Shown here in pieces: positions 24,749 through 33,925 of a stretch of DNA of 64,000 nt. The DNA is from JASBYZ01 sp029983705 (GTDB lineage: Bacteria > Actinomycetota > Coriobacteriia > Coriobacteriales > JAEZZM01). The stretch is from assembly GCA_965119715.1 (NCBI GenBank), contig OZ221969.1:620001-684000 (forward strand). The letters are read 5' to 3'. Under the pieces are notes generated by a model. It saw only the letters and a list, made by a program, of their open reading frames with translations. It was not told the origin of the DNA and did not search any database. The position numbers and the translations under genes are program-made. Every line of letters starts with the position of its first letter. The stretch's first letter is position 1.

Positions 24749-26839
24749 ATGTCAATGATTGGAAATTTCAGTCTCTACGCTGCCTTTATCGCTTCAATTC
24801 TCTCGGGCATATCTTTTTTACTTGCAAGTTCCAAAGCATCTCAAAATTATTTTCAGCAGGCAGGAGTTTTAGGCCTCCTCATAAGTTTTGTTGCCTTATT
24901 TGCTGCATGCGCGCTAATTGTTGTAGGCTTTTTCACCTATGATATAAGCCTTCAGTATGTCGCACAGCACTATCCAAAAGATGCTATAAGCCTCAAGTGG
25001 CTCTATGTTATTTCGGGACTGTGGGGCGGAAGAGAGGGATCGCTTCTTTTTTGGACCTTTTTAATCTCGCTCTTTTCTCTTTTGTGCTTGAGAAACTTTA
25101 ATAAGGGTGCCGATAAGCTCAATTTAGCTGCCCTTATGATTGTCCAAATTGTGCTCGCACTATTTATTGGAACGCTTATTTTTTCTTCTTCAAATAATCC
25201 TTTTGTTCCAACTCCAGCTCACTTAATTGGACCAGAGGGTCAGCTCATAGGGCCAGCTCGCATGTGGGGTATGAATAGACTGCTTGAGCATTGGGCTATG
25301 GTGCTTCACCCACCAACCTTATTTATTGGATATGCGGGACTTACCATACCCTTTGCCTATGCAATGGCTGCCCTTATTGTTAAAGATGTATCTAAAACTT
25401 GGGTCTTTTTATCAGAGCGCCTCACCGTATTTTCTTGGGCACTCTTAACTATAGGAAATGCACTGGGTGCAGTATGGGCCTACGTTGTGCTTGGTTGGGG
25501 AGGCTTTTGGGGCTGGGACCCGGTAGAAAATGCCTCGCTTCTCTCATGGCTTAGCTCTACTGCAATGCTTCACAGCTTTAGCACCTATCGCCAGCGTTCA
25601 TCTTATAAGACCTGGTCATTTGTGCTTGCAGCTGTATCTTTTATCTTTGTGGTTATGGGCACCTTTATTACGAGGTCAGGTATTGTTCAGTCAGTACATG
25701 CTTTTGCAGAAGACCAGGTTTCTACCATAATCTTTTTAGCAATTATGCTGCTTGCAGCACTGCTTTGTGCGGTGCTTTTAGTACTGAGAAAAGATTTAGT
25801 AAAAGAAGAAGACGATATTGAATCACTCTTTTCTAAAAATGCAGCTTATTATCTTACCAATGTACTTCTTTTGGTCTCAGCACTCTTGCTTGCCTACCTT
25901 ACCTTGGTGCCTGCACTTCCTGCACCACTTCCTTTAGCGGGATCTGTTGTAGACGTAAGTACCTATGAGATGGCAGCAAGACCTATTGGAATTATCCTGC
26001 TTGCAATTTGTGCAGTATGTCCGCTTCTTGCCTGGTCAAAGACTAATCCTCGAGAATTTTTAGCTGATTTTAAACCTGCTTTGACTGTTGGACTTATTAT
26101 CTTTGTGGCCTTGATAGCCCATCAGTATATAAACTTAGTACCAAACTATGCACATCACATTGCAGCTGAGACTAACATGCTAAATCCATCCGACCTTGAA
26201 CAGATATACCATCACGTGCTTGCAAGTATTGCGCTCTTAGTTGCCTCACTTCTTATTACAAACTCTCTTTATTTAATACTAAGAGATGTAAGAAGACGCG
26301 CTCAAAGAAGGGACGAGTCTTTTGCCCGTGCTTTAGTGGGACATTTTAAGTTAAGCCCTGCACGTGCGAGTGGATTTTTAACCCATGCAGCTATGGGATT
26401 GTTGCTCATTGGTCTAGTAGGCTCATCAATGTATATCAACCACCAGATCGTAAATGTTGCAGAAGTACCTGGTCAGGCAGTTGAGGCTGGGGGATATAGC
26501 CTTATATATAAAAATACTAACCTGCATGAAGAGTCTAATGGCGATCAGGTATTGCGCGCTGCCCTAGCAGTTTCAAAAGATGGAAAAAGCTATGGTGAAG
26601 TTGTGCCTTCAGTGGTGATTCCAAAAGGAATGATGGGAGCTCAACAACTTTTGCACGCAGATATTATTTCTCATCCACTTGAGGATATCTTTGTTGCAGT
26701 TCAGGGCTACTCTGCAAACCAAGAGCTTGTGGTAAGTCTAAACATTAACCCACTTATTAACTTTGTATGGGCAGGCTCTCTACTCCTTATAATTTCTGGA
26801 GTGCTTGCAGTTATACCAAGGCGTAAGAAGTTAGGCTAG
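24749..26839 (+). CDS. ccmF: cytochrome c maturation heme lyase CcmF
   Basis: A 696-residue polytopic membrane protein with about 14-15 hydrophobic segments. The tryptophan-rich heme-binding (WWD) motif W-G-G-F-W-G-W-D-P-V-E-N-A-S-L (about 251-265) is intact. G-L-W-G-G-R-E-G-S-L-L-F-W (about 91-103) and conserved histidines in periplasmic loops are also seen. CcmF takes heme from CcmE and attaches it to C-x-x-C-H motifs of apocytochromes. It lies 6 bp after ccmE and 5 bp before ccmA. Confidence 0.95.
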   Translation: MSMIGNFSLYAAFIASILSGISFLLASSKASQNYFQQAGVLGLLISFVALFAACALIVVGFFTYDISLQYVAQHYPKDAISLKWLYVISGLWGGREGSLLFWTFLISLFSLLCLRNFNKGADKLNLAALMIVQIVLALFIGTLIFSSSNNPFVPTPAHLIGPEGQLIGPARMWGMNRLLEHWAMVLHPPTLFIGYAGLTIPFAYAMAALIVKDVSKTWVFLSERLTVFSWALLTIGNALGAVWAYVVLGWGGFWGWDPVENASLLSWLSSTAMLHSFSTYRQRSSYKTWSFVLAAVSFIFVVMGTFITRSGIVQSVHAFAEDQVSTIIFLAIMLLAALLCAVLLVLRKDLVKEEDDIESLFSKNAAYYLTNVLLLVSALLLAYLTLVPALPAPLPLAGSVVDVSTYEMAARPIGIILLAICAVCPLLAWSKTNPREFLADFKPALTVGLIIFVALIAHQYINLVPNYAHHIAAETNMLNPSDLEQIYHHVLASIALLVASLLITNSLYLILRDVRRRAQRRDESFARALVGHFKLSPARASGFLTHAAMGLLLIGLVGSSMYINHQIVNVAEVPGQAVEAGGYSLIYKNTNLHEESNGDQVLRAALAVSKDGKSYGEVVPSVVIPKGMMGAQQLLHADIISHPLEDIFVAVQGYSANQELVVSLNINPLINFVWAGSLLLIISGVLAVIPRRKKLG

Positions 26840-26844
26840 GGTCT

Positions 26845-27567
26845 ATGACAGAGTTTGCAGTTGAAGCATATAGCCTTACAAAGAAGTATGGGGCTCGCTC
26901 TGCAGTTAAAGACCTAGATCTTGTGCTTGAACAAGGCAAAAAACTTGCTATCTTAGGTGCAAATGGGGCAGGAAAATCCAGTCTTATGCGTATGCTTGCT
27001 ACTCTTGAGCGGCCAAGTTCGGGTTCTTTAAGCATTTTGGGAAAAGACGCTTATAAAGAATCTGACCTCTTATTGCAAGATATCGCCTATGTTTCACACC
27101 AAAGTCAGCTGTATTTAGAGCTGAGTGCCCAAGAAAATCTAGAGCTTTTTGCAAAGCTTTATAGTATTGATAACGCTTTAGAAAGAATAGATGAGCTCCT
27201 TGAGAAAACACAGCTCTCGTATCGTCGTCATGAGCTTATCAAGCATTATTCTCAAGGCATGAAACAGCGCCTTGCAATTGCAAAGGCTTTTTTACACAAG
27301 CCTAAGCTCTTATTGCTCGATGAGCCTTATGCAGGTCTTGATCCGCAGGGTGTAGCGGTATTAAATGCGCTTATTGCTGAGCTTGATGAAGGCGTGAGCA
27401 TCATTCTTATCAGCCATAGCCCAGAGGCTTCTTATGATTTTGCCGATGAGCTCTTGGTGCTTCAAGAAGGAGAGAAGGTACTGTATGAGAGTAGCTCACA
27501 ACTGAGCAAAGAGGAGTTTTTAGACCGCTATAAGCAGGCAATCTTTGATGAAAGCTGGGCGCTATAG
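26845..27567 (+). CDS. ccmA: heme exporter ATP-binding protein CcmA
   Basis: A 240-residue ABC ATPase with Walker A G-A-N-G-A-G-K-S (38-45). The signature-loop region is Y-S-Q-G-M-K-Q-R-L (about 135-143) and Walker B is L-L-L-L-D-E-P-Y-A-G-L-D. With CcmB and CcmC it releases holo-CcmE. The next gene starts within its stop codon. ABC ATPases are similar to each other, but the position between ccmF and ccmB settles the call. Confidence 0.92.
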   Translation: MTEFAVEAYSLTKKYGARSAVKDLDLVLEQGKKLAILGANGAGKSSLMRMLATLERPSSGSLSILGKDAYKESDLLLQDIAYVSHQSQLYLELSAQENLELFAKLYSIDNALERIDELLEKTQLSYRRHELIKHYSQGMKQRLAIAKAFLHKPKLLLLDEPYAGLDPQGVAVLNALIAELDEGVSIILISHSPEASYDFADELLVLQEGEKVLYESSSQLSKEEFLDRYKQAIFDESWAL

Positions 27568-28256
27568 TGTTTACGAAGTTTCTTGCTCTCCTTAAAAAAG
27601 ACCTGCTTTTAGAGGCACGCTCCAAAACCGTTTTAAGCTCTATGCTCATCTACGCCCTTCTAGTTTTGACAATTTATGGGGCAGCACTCTCTCAAACTGC
27701 TGACAATTTTGATATTTTGCAGGTGTCCTCAGGGCTTTTGTGGGCGCTTATTGTATTTACCTCGCTTATTGGTCTTAATAAAACCTTTAGTCATGAGGGT
27801 GAGGCGGGTGCGCTTTATGCACTTTTGCTTGCTCCCTTTGAAAAGTCGCTTGTATTTTTATCAAAGCTTTGTGCTAATTTCATATTTTTAGTACTTTTAG
27901 AAGTTATAGTTGTACCACTGTTTTACTTTTTCTTTTTGCAAACAAGTAGCCTGAGCGCACAAAGTGTTTTGCTCATACTTCCCTTACTGTTGGGAAATGT
28001 GGGCATCGCGGGAGTGGGAACGCTTTTAGCAAGTATTACTCAGCGTTCAAAATCAGGGGACATACTGCTTGCAATACTTTTGGTGCCCTTAATTTTTCCG
28101 CTCTTGCTTGCCTGCGTTTCTGCAAGTGCTGCGGTAATAATTGGAAGCGCTGAACTTATGGAAGGTTTTATGAGATCTTGTGGCATCGCCTTAGCCTATG
28201 ATGCAATCATGCTTGCCGCCTCATACGCGCTCTATGAGTTTGGGCTCAGGCCTTAG
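27567..28256 (+). CDS. ccmB: heme exporter membrane protein CcmB
   Basis: A 229-residue membrane protein with six hydrophobic segments and the CcmB-like N-terminus (L-L-K-K-D-L-L-L-E-A-R-S-K, 8-20). F-E-K-S-L-V-F-L-S-K (about 91-100) and L-L-A-I-L-L-V-P-L-I-F-P-L (about 166-178) are typical. It begins with GTG overlapping the ccmA stop codon by one base. It is the permease of the CcmAB transporter that frees heme-loaded CcmE. Confidence 0.92.
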   Translation: MFTKFLALLKKDLLLEARSKTVLSSMLIYALLVLTIYGAALSQTADNFDILQVSSGLLWALIVFTSLIGLNKTFSHEGEAGALYALLLAPFEKSLVFLSKLCANFIFLVLLEVIVVPLFYFFFLQTSSLSAQSVLLILPLLLGNVGIAGVGTLLASITQRSKSGDILLAILLVPLIFPLLLACVSASAAVIIGSAELMEGFMRSCGIALAYDAIMLAASYALYEFGLRP

Positions 28257-28287
28257 AAATTTTGCTGTTGAAAGAGGGTTATAGGAT

Positions 28288-29076
28288 TTGAAAACCAAGC
28301 TGCTATCAAGCAATAAACTAGTACTAGCTGTAGTGTGTATAGCTTTGCTCTTAATTTTGCTCGACATTTTTATGGCGTTTTTCATCTCCCCTTTAGTGCG
28401 CGGAGCAAGGCTTTCTGAGCCTGTGATTATTGTCGGGCAGATGGTTGCAAATAAGCTCTTATTCTCTCAAAAGATATTCTATCTACATGTGCCGGTGGCC
28501 TTATCGTCATTTATAGCGCTCTTGTTTACCGCAGTTTTTTCTATTAGATACCTTATTAAACGAGACCCGCTTGATGATATGCGGGCCTATAGTTGTGCAG
28601 AAATAGCACTGGTATTTGTACTTGCTACCATGGCTTCGGGAATTTTATGGACCCGCTTTGAGTGGGGGAGCTGGTGGGTGTGGGAGCCGCGACTTACTAC
28701 CTACTTTATTCTTACCTTGATGGTGCTTGCCTACTTTGTTTTGCGTCTCAATATTGAAGACGCTGATAGGGAAGCTAGCTTTGCTGCGGTATTTGGCATA
28801 CTTGCCTTTATTAATGTTCCCATTTCATTTTTTGTAACAAGACTTGTTCCTTCATCAATTCATCCAGTTATTTTTAGAACTGACTCGGGACTTTCAAGCT
28901 CCATGTTAATTCCATTTATTGCAGGAATGATTGGATGCCTCTTGTTGAGCTTTGTTTTGTATAAATTGAGAATATCCCTCAAAAAATCAGATTTAGAGTT
29001 ACAGCAGGTCAAAGAGGAATTTGAGAGCTTATATAAAAAACGCCTGAAAGAAAAACGCGTGGAAGGTGATAAATAA
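28288..29076 (+). CDS. ccmC: heme transporter CcmC
   Basis: A 262-residue membrane protein with six hydrophobic segments. The WWD-type motif reads W-G-S-W-W-V-W-E-P-R-L-T-T (about 130-142). The usual Asp is Glu, a substitution I believe also occurs in other non-proteobacterial CcmC proteins. CcmC loads heme on CcmE. The C-terminus has a charged coiled tail (about 230-262) that is longer than in E. coli. It starts with TTG after an AGGA box and is followed directly by the ccmD-like gene. Confidence 0.92.
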   Translation: MKTKLLSSNKLVLAVVCIALLLILLDIFMAFFISPLVRGARLSEPVIIVGQMVANKLLFSQKIFYLHVPVALSSFIALLFTAVFSIRYLIKRDPLDDMRAYSCAEIALVFVLATMASGILWTRFEWGSWWVWEPRLTTYFILTLMVLAYFVLRLNIEDADREASFAAVFGILAFINVPISFFVTRLVPSSIHPVIFRTDSGLSSSMLIPFIAGMIGCLLLSFVLYKLRISLKKSDLELQQVKEEFESLYKKRLKEKRVEGDK

Positions 29077-29277
29077 ATGGACCCTTTATTGCTTGAAGCT
29101 TACTCAACTGTTATCTCAGCGGTACCATTTGTTGTGGGAGCATATATACTGATATGGGTAGCACTTGCGGTATTTGTGGGAGCAAGTTACATAAAGGCTC
29201 GCCGCATACAAAAAGAGCTTGATGCACTTAAAAGCTCACTTGAGCACTTGAAAGAAGACAGATCTAAGCGTGCATAA
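29077..29277 (+). CDS. ccmD: CcmD-like small membrane protein
   Basis: A 66-residue protein with one hydrophobic segment (about 13-38: V-P-F-V-V-G-A-Y-I onward) and a basic, helical C-terminus (R-R-I-Q-K-E-L-D-A-L-K). Size, topology and its place right after ccmC, with its ATG next to the ccmC stop, fit CcmD. CcmD stabilises the CcmABC-CcmE complex. Sequence alone is too short and variable for proof. Confidence 0.75.
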   Translation: MDPLLLEAYSTVISAVPFVVGAYILIWVALAVFVGASYIKARRIQKELDALKSSLEHLKEDRSKRA

Positions 29278-29298
29278 TTTTGCACACGAGGAGATTGA

Positions 29299-30000
29299 AT
29301 GGCATTTAATTATCAGAGCACACAAGACCATGACGACTACGATGACTTATTTTATCCGCTGTTTTTAAACATTAGAAACAAGCCTGTGGTTGTTATTGGC
29401 GGCGGCCCTGTTGCTGAGAGAAAGATCTTAAGACTTATTGAGTATTCTGCTCAAGTTAAGGTTATTTCTCCAGATGTCACTGAGGCTATTGATTTAATGG
29501 CTGATAGCGGCATTATTGAACTGGAAAAACGTGAATACCAAAAAGGCGATGTGAGCGAGTGTTATCTTGCTATAAGTGCCTGTGGAGTTGATTCTGTTGA
29601 TAAAGAGGTTTATCACGAGGCAGACTCAAAATTTATTCCGGTAAACGTAGTGGATGTGCCAAAGCTTTGCACATTTACGGTCCCTTCTGTGGTCAGAAGA
29701 GATCCTTTGCAAATTGCAATATCTACGGGCGGAAATTCTCCAAGCTATGCAAAGAAGCTGCGCAAACAGCTTGAAGAAGAAATTGATCCAATTTATGGTC
29801 CATACGTTATGTTTTTGGGTCAGGTAAGAGACCTGGTCAAGTCACGCGTTTCTGGACCAGAAAAGATTCGTAAAGAATTGCTACATGATTTAGTTGAGTC
29901 AGACCTATTTGAGCGCTACTGTGCTGGGGAGCATATGGCGGTCGATGAGGTCTTTGATGAGTATATAAAACCAAATATTTCGAAGTATAAGGAGCAATAA
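29299..30000 (+). CDS. precorrin-2 dehydrogenase (SirC/Met8 family)
   Basis: A 233-residue NAD-dependent enzyme that oxidises precorrin-2 to sirohydrochlorin. The Rossmann motif V-V-V-I-G-G-G-P-V-A-E-R-K (31-43) and the C-T-F-T-V-P-S-V-V-R-R-D (about 127-138) stretch are diagnostic. I-S-T-G-G-N-S-P (about 144-151) is also present. The C-terminal CobA domain of CysG is absent. Methyltransferase activity is instead supplied by the cobA-hemD fusion three genes downstream. Ferrochelatase activity cannot be decided from sequence. Confidence 0.9.
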   Translation: MAFNYQSTQDHDDYDDLFYPLFLNIRNKPVVVIGGGPVAERKILRLIEYSAQVKVISPDVTEAIDLMADSGIIELEKREYQKGDVSECYLAISACGVDSVDKEVYHEADSKFIPVNVVDVPKLCTFTVPSVVRRDPLQIAISTGGNSPSYAKKLRKQLEEEIDPIYGPYVMFLGQVRDLVKSRVSGPEKIRKELLHDLVESDLFERYCAGEHMAVDEVFDEYIKPNISKYKEQ

Positions 30001-30003
30001 ACC

Positions 30004-31371
30004 TTGTCATTATTAATGCTTGGGCTATCGCATAATTCTGCTCCACTCGAGCTGAGAGAGAAGATGGCGTTTAGTAATGAGGAGACACAAAGCGCGCTTA
30101 AACAGCTTATTGAATTTAAAGAGATCAATGAGGTGCTTATTTTATCAACATGCAATAGAACAGAGATTTACGCTGATGTATTGCCTGGATCTAATGCCTT
30201 AGGTCTATTACATAAGTTTTTAGCGGAGTACGCTGACGGTAAGTCATGTCAGCTTTTAGGTTATACCTACCACGAAGAAGAGGATGAGGTAGTAAATCAC
30301 CTCTTTACAGTGGTAAGCTCACTTGATTCGATGGTGCTTGGAGAGGCACAGATTTTAGGTCAGGCACGCCGTGCTTATGAGATGGCTGAAGAGGCAAGAA
30401 CCGTAAGTACCCAGCTCAACCACTTATTTAGGCAAGCATTTGAGGTGGGTAAACGCGTAAGATCTGAAACTGAGATTGGTAAGCACTCTGTCTCAATTTC
30501 TACCGCTGCAATAAATATTGCAAAAGATGAGTTTGAAAGCTTTGAAGACATCAATATTGTTATTTTGGGTGCCGGCGAGATGGGTCAACTTTCTTTAAAC
30601 TACCTACTTGAGCAGGGCGTTAAAAATATAACAATCGTAAATAGAACCCTCAGTCGTGCAGCAAAGCTTGCCGATGAAAGTGGCATGCAAGCTAAGGATG
30701 CAAGTGAGTTGAGCGAGGTTTTAGCTGAAGCTGATTTATGTCTTGCATCAACAAGCGCAAATGATTTTGCCTTAAACTTTGAGCAAACAAAAAAGGCACT
30801 GAGTATGCGCACAAGCTCTAACAAGCTTGTCTTGATGGACCTAGGTCTTCCTCGTGATATTGAGCCTAAGGTTAAAGAACTTGAAGGCGTTCACCTCTAT
30901 GACTTTGAAGACATCCATTCGCTGATGCACAGAGGTGTTGAGCTTAGACAACAAGAGGCACAACACGCTCGAAACATTATTGAGCAAGAAATTGATGCAT
31001 TCTATTCTTGGAGGCTTGCCTTAGAGCTCAAGCCAACTATTGCGCAAATGCGCCATAAGGCGGAAGTGATACGCGATAAAGAGCTCAGCCGCGCTTCTCA
31101 TAAACTTAAGGATTTAACTCCTGAAGAGCAAGAAGCAGTTGAGGCTATGGCAAACTCAATTATTACCAAGATGTTGCACGGTCCTTTTGCGCGTTTAAGA
31201 AAGCACGCAGAGGAGCCTGATTTTTATAAATATACAGCGGCAGCTCGCTTTTTGTTTGGACTTGATACGGTTCCAGACGGTTTGAGCAGAGAGCGCCGCT
31301 TAGAAATGTTACGGCTTAAGAAAGCTCGCGAAGACGAGCAGAAAAGAGAGAGTAACAATGAGACTTTCTAG
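30004..31371 (+). CDS. hemA: glutamyl-tRNA reductase HemA
   Basis: A 455-residue enzyme that reduces glutamyl-tRNA to glutamate-1-semialdehyde, the first committed step of tetrapyrrole synthesis by the C5 route. The nucleophilic Cys50 lies in L-S-T-C-N-R-T-E-I-Y. S-M-V-L-G-E-A-Q-I-L-G-Q (about 109-120) and the Rossmann motif G-A-G-E-M-G (about 189-194) are also visible. It starts with TTG after AAGGAG. Its end overlaps hemC by 14 nt. Confidence 0.96.
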   Translation: MSLLMLGLSHNSAPLELREKMAFSNEETQSALKQLIEFKEINEVLILSTCNRTEIYADVLPGSNALGLLHKFLAEYADGKSCQLLGYTYHEEEDEVVNHLFTVVSSLDSMVLGEAQILGQARRAYEMAEEARTVSTQLNHLFRQAFEVGKRVRSETEIGKHSVSISTAAINIAKDEFESFEDINIVILGAGEMGQLSLNYLLEQGVKNITIVNRTLSRAAKLADESGMQAKDASELSEVLAEADLCLASTSANDFALNFEQTKKALSMRTSSNKLVLMDLGLPRDIEPKVKELEGVHLYDFEDIHSLMHRGVELRQQEAQHARNIIEQEIDAFYSWRLALELKPTIAQMRHKAEVIRDKELSRASHKLKDLTPEEQEAVEAMANSIITKMLHGPFARLRKHAEEPDFYKYTAAARFLFGLDTVPDGLSRERRLEMLRLKKAREDEQKRESNNETF

Positions 31372-32332
31372 AACGCACTTTGTTGTGGGTACGCGCGGTT
31401 CAAAACTTGCACTTGAGCAAGCAAACTATGTAGCTGCGCTTATTAAAAATACACGCAAGAACTTAGAGGTTGAGGTTAAGGTTATTAAAACCTCTGGCGA
31501 TAAGATCCAAGACGTTGCCCTTGCAAAAATTGGTGGTAAGGGACTTTTTACTAAAGAACTGGATAAAGAGCTCCTAGACTACCACATTGATGTTGCAGTG
31601 CACTCTATGAAAGATGTACCAGCAGAGCTTGATGAGCGCTTAATGATTGGATCTATGCCTCTGAGAGAAGACGTGCGTGACTGTGTAGTTATGAGAGAAG
31701 GTTCAAGTTTAGATGACCTTAAAGAGGGAGCTCGCGTTGGTACGGGTTCTTTGAGAAGACGTGCACAGCTTAAACGTTTAAGACCAGATCTTGAGCTTGT
31801 AAATATTAGAGGAAACATCAATACCCGTCTTGCTAAGGTGCTAGAGACTAAAGAACTTGATGCAGTTGTCTTAGCTGCAGCAGGACTTAATAGGCTTAAT
31901 CTCAAAGATAAGATTAGCTTTTACCTCAATCCAGAACAGATGATTTCTGCTATTGGCCAAGGTGCTATTGGTATTGTTTGCAGAACTGAAGATTTTTACA
32001 CGCAAGATATTATTTCTGAGTTCTCATCAAAATCAACCTTTAATGCGGTAATGGCTGAGCGCGAGATTATGAAAAAACTTGAAGGTGGCTGCCAAGCTCC
32101 AATGGGTGCTTTTGCTCGTGAGCTTCCAACACAGCCAAAGATGTTAAGAATTGACGCCTTTGTTTCAAGCTTAGACGGCTCAAAGCGCATTAAGCTTGAG
32201 CACTCTGATCTCGCTCAAAATTACGAGGAATGTGGCAAGCATATGGCAGACATGCTTCTTGACGCTGGTGCGCAAGAGATTTTAGATGCTGCATCTAAGG
32301 AATATGAGACACAGGATGACCATGTTGAATAA
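31358..32332 (+). CDS. hemC: hydroxymethylbilane synthase HemC
   Basis: A 324-residue enzyme that polymerises porphobilinogen to hydroxymethylbilane. V-G-T-R-G-S-K-L-A-L-E-Q (about 10-21) and H-S-M-K-D-V-P (about 87-93) are typical. The dipyrromethane-cofactor Cys245 lies in G-G-C-Q-A-P-M-G. Its start overlaps hemA and its end overlaps the next gene, so the three are translationally linked. hemB is not in the window. Confidence 0.96.
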   Translation: MRLSRTHFVVGTRGSKLALEQANYVAALIKNTRKNLEVEVKVIKTSGDKIQDVALAKIGGKGLFTKELDKELLDYHIDVAVHSMKDVPAELDERLMIGSMPLREDVRDCVVMREGSSLDDLKEGARVGTGSLRRRAQLKRLRPDLELVNIRGNINTRLAKVLETKELDAVVLAAAGLNRLNLKDKISFYLNPEQMISAIGQGAIGIVCRTEDFYTQDIISEFSSKSTFNAVMAEREIMKKLEGGCQAPMGAFARELPTQPKMLRIDAFVSSLDGSKRIKLEHSDLAQNYEECGKHMADMLLDAGAQEILDAASKEYETQDDHVE

Positions 32333-33884
32333 GCTCAATCAGCATCCAGGTGTATATTTAGTTGGTTCTGGCCCAGGTGACCCTGGTCTTTTAACCATTA
32401 AGGCACAGGCACTTTTGGAGTCATGTGACATCTTAGTGCATGATTTTTTGGTTTCAGACCAGATTATGGGATATGTAAATCCAGCTGCTGACGAGATTTA
32501 TGTTGGCAAAAAAGGTTTTACCAGGCACATTACTCAAGATGAGATTAATGAGCTTCTAGTACAACTTGCGACAAAAAATCCTGAAGCAGTAATTGTTCGC
32601 CTTAAAGGCGGAGATCCTTACGTATTTGGTCGAGGTGGAGAAGAGGGTCTGGCCCTTCATGAAGCGGGTATTAGTTTTGAGGTAGTGCCAGGTGTAACCT
32701 CTGGTATTGCTGCCCTTGCCTATGCAGGAATTCCTGCCACACACAGGGGTGTTGCAGCGTCTATGGCATTTATCACCGGACATGAAGATCCAACTAAGCC
32801 AAATTCTCAGATTAATTGGGAGTACTTAGCCAAGGGCGTAGATACCCTTATCTTTTATATGGGTGTTAAAAACCTGCCAAATATTGTAGAAAACCTTACT
32901 AAATATGGCAGACCTTTAGATGAGCCTGTTGCTCTTGTGCGCTGGGGCACCAACCCTGAACAAGAGTCCTTAGTATCTGATTTAGAGCACGTGGTAAAAG
33001 AGGTTGGAGCGCGAGACTTTAAGGCTCCAGCCATCATTTGTGTTGGTAAGGTTGTTGAGCTTAAAGAGGCCTTATCATTTTTTGAAAATAAGCCTCTGCA
33101 TGGCAAAACTATTGCAATAACGCGTGCGCGAGCTCAAGCATCAAACATGCACACTCAGCTTCTTGAAGCGGGGGCTAAGGTGATTGAGTTTCCAACTATT
33201 AAGATTGAGCCATGCCTTGATCATGATGAATTAATTGATTTTTGCGAGCATGTGGGTGAATACTCCTGGCTGGTATTTACCTCTGTAAACGGAGTAGACA
33301 CCTTCTTTGACGGCTTGCTTGAAATTGGTAAAGACAGCAGAGCCTTAAGCTCTATTAAGGTAGCAAGCATTGGTTCTGCTACGGCTGAGCACCTGCTTGA
33401 TCGGGGAATAGTTCCAGATTTAATTCCTGATGAGTATAAGGCTGAAGGTGTTTTAGAAGCGCTCTTAGAGCGCGGTGTAGGAGCGGGCGATAAGGTAGTT
33501 ATTGCTCGTGCTAAAAAGACTCGTCAAGTATTAAATGAGGGTCTTGAGGCAAAAGGTGTTGAGGTTAAAGTCATGGAAGTCTATGAGACACATGTGGATG
33601 GGGGAGACATCCAGGAGGCTTTTGCTGAAGCACTTAAAGCGGGAGAGATTGACGCGATTAGTTTTTCTTCATCATCAACAGTTGATAACTTTATCAAGCT
33701 GATTAAAGACTCATTTGAGTCTGAAGAAGAGATGAAGTCATATCTAGAGAAGCTATGTATAGCATCAATTGGTCCAATCACTTCAAAAACGCTTAACACT
33801 TACGGTATTGCACCAACTATTGAGGCAGAAGAATTTACTATTAACTGCCTGGTGCAAGACATTATTTCTTATTTTAAAAAGTAG
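32322..33884 (+). CDS. cobA-hemD: fused uroporphyrinogen-III C-methyltransferase / uroporphyrinogen-III synthase
   Basis: A bifunctional protein of about 520 residues. The N-terminal CobA half (about 5-255) has V-G-S-G-P-G-D-P-G-L-L-T (about 14-25), R-L-K-G-G-D-P-Y-V-F-G-R-G (about 92-104) and P-G-V-T-S (about 126-130). The C-terminal HemD half (about 262-518) has I-A-I-T-R-A-R-A-Q at its start and F-S-S-S-S-T-V near 450. It closes hydroxymethylbilane to uroporphyrinogen III and methylates it to precorrin-2. I chose the ATG at 32322, overlapping the hemC end. The open frame itself begins at 32286. Confidence 0.94.
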   Translation: MLNKLNQHPGVYLVGSGPGDPGLLTIKAQALLESCDILVHDFLVSDQIMGYVNPAADEIYVGKKGFTRHITQDEINELLVQLATKNPEAVIVRLKGGDPYVFGRGGEEGLALHEAGISFEVVPGVTSGIAALAYAGIPATHRGVAASMAFITGHEDPTKPNSQINWEYLAKGVDTLIFYMGVKNLPNIVENLTKYGRPLDEPVALVRWGTNPEQESLVSDLEHVVKEVGARDFKAPAIICVGKVVELKEALSFFENKPLHGKTIAITRARAQASNMHTQLLEAGAKVIEFPTIKIEPCLDHDELIDFCEHVGEYSWLVFTSVNGVDTFFDGLLEIGKDSRALSSIKVASIGSATAEHLLDRGIVPDLIPDEYKAEGVLEALLERGVGAGDKVVIARAKKTRQVLNEGLEAKGVEVKVMEVYETHVDGGDIQEAFAEALKAGEIDAISFSSSSTVDNFIKLIKDSFESEEEMKSYLEKLCIASIGPITSKTLNTYGIAPTIEAEEFTINCLVQDIISYFKK

Positions 33885-33925
33885 TTTGATTACTGCAAAC
33901 TCACGGTAAGAGGAGTATTTGTTTT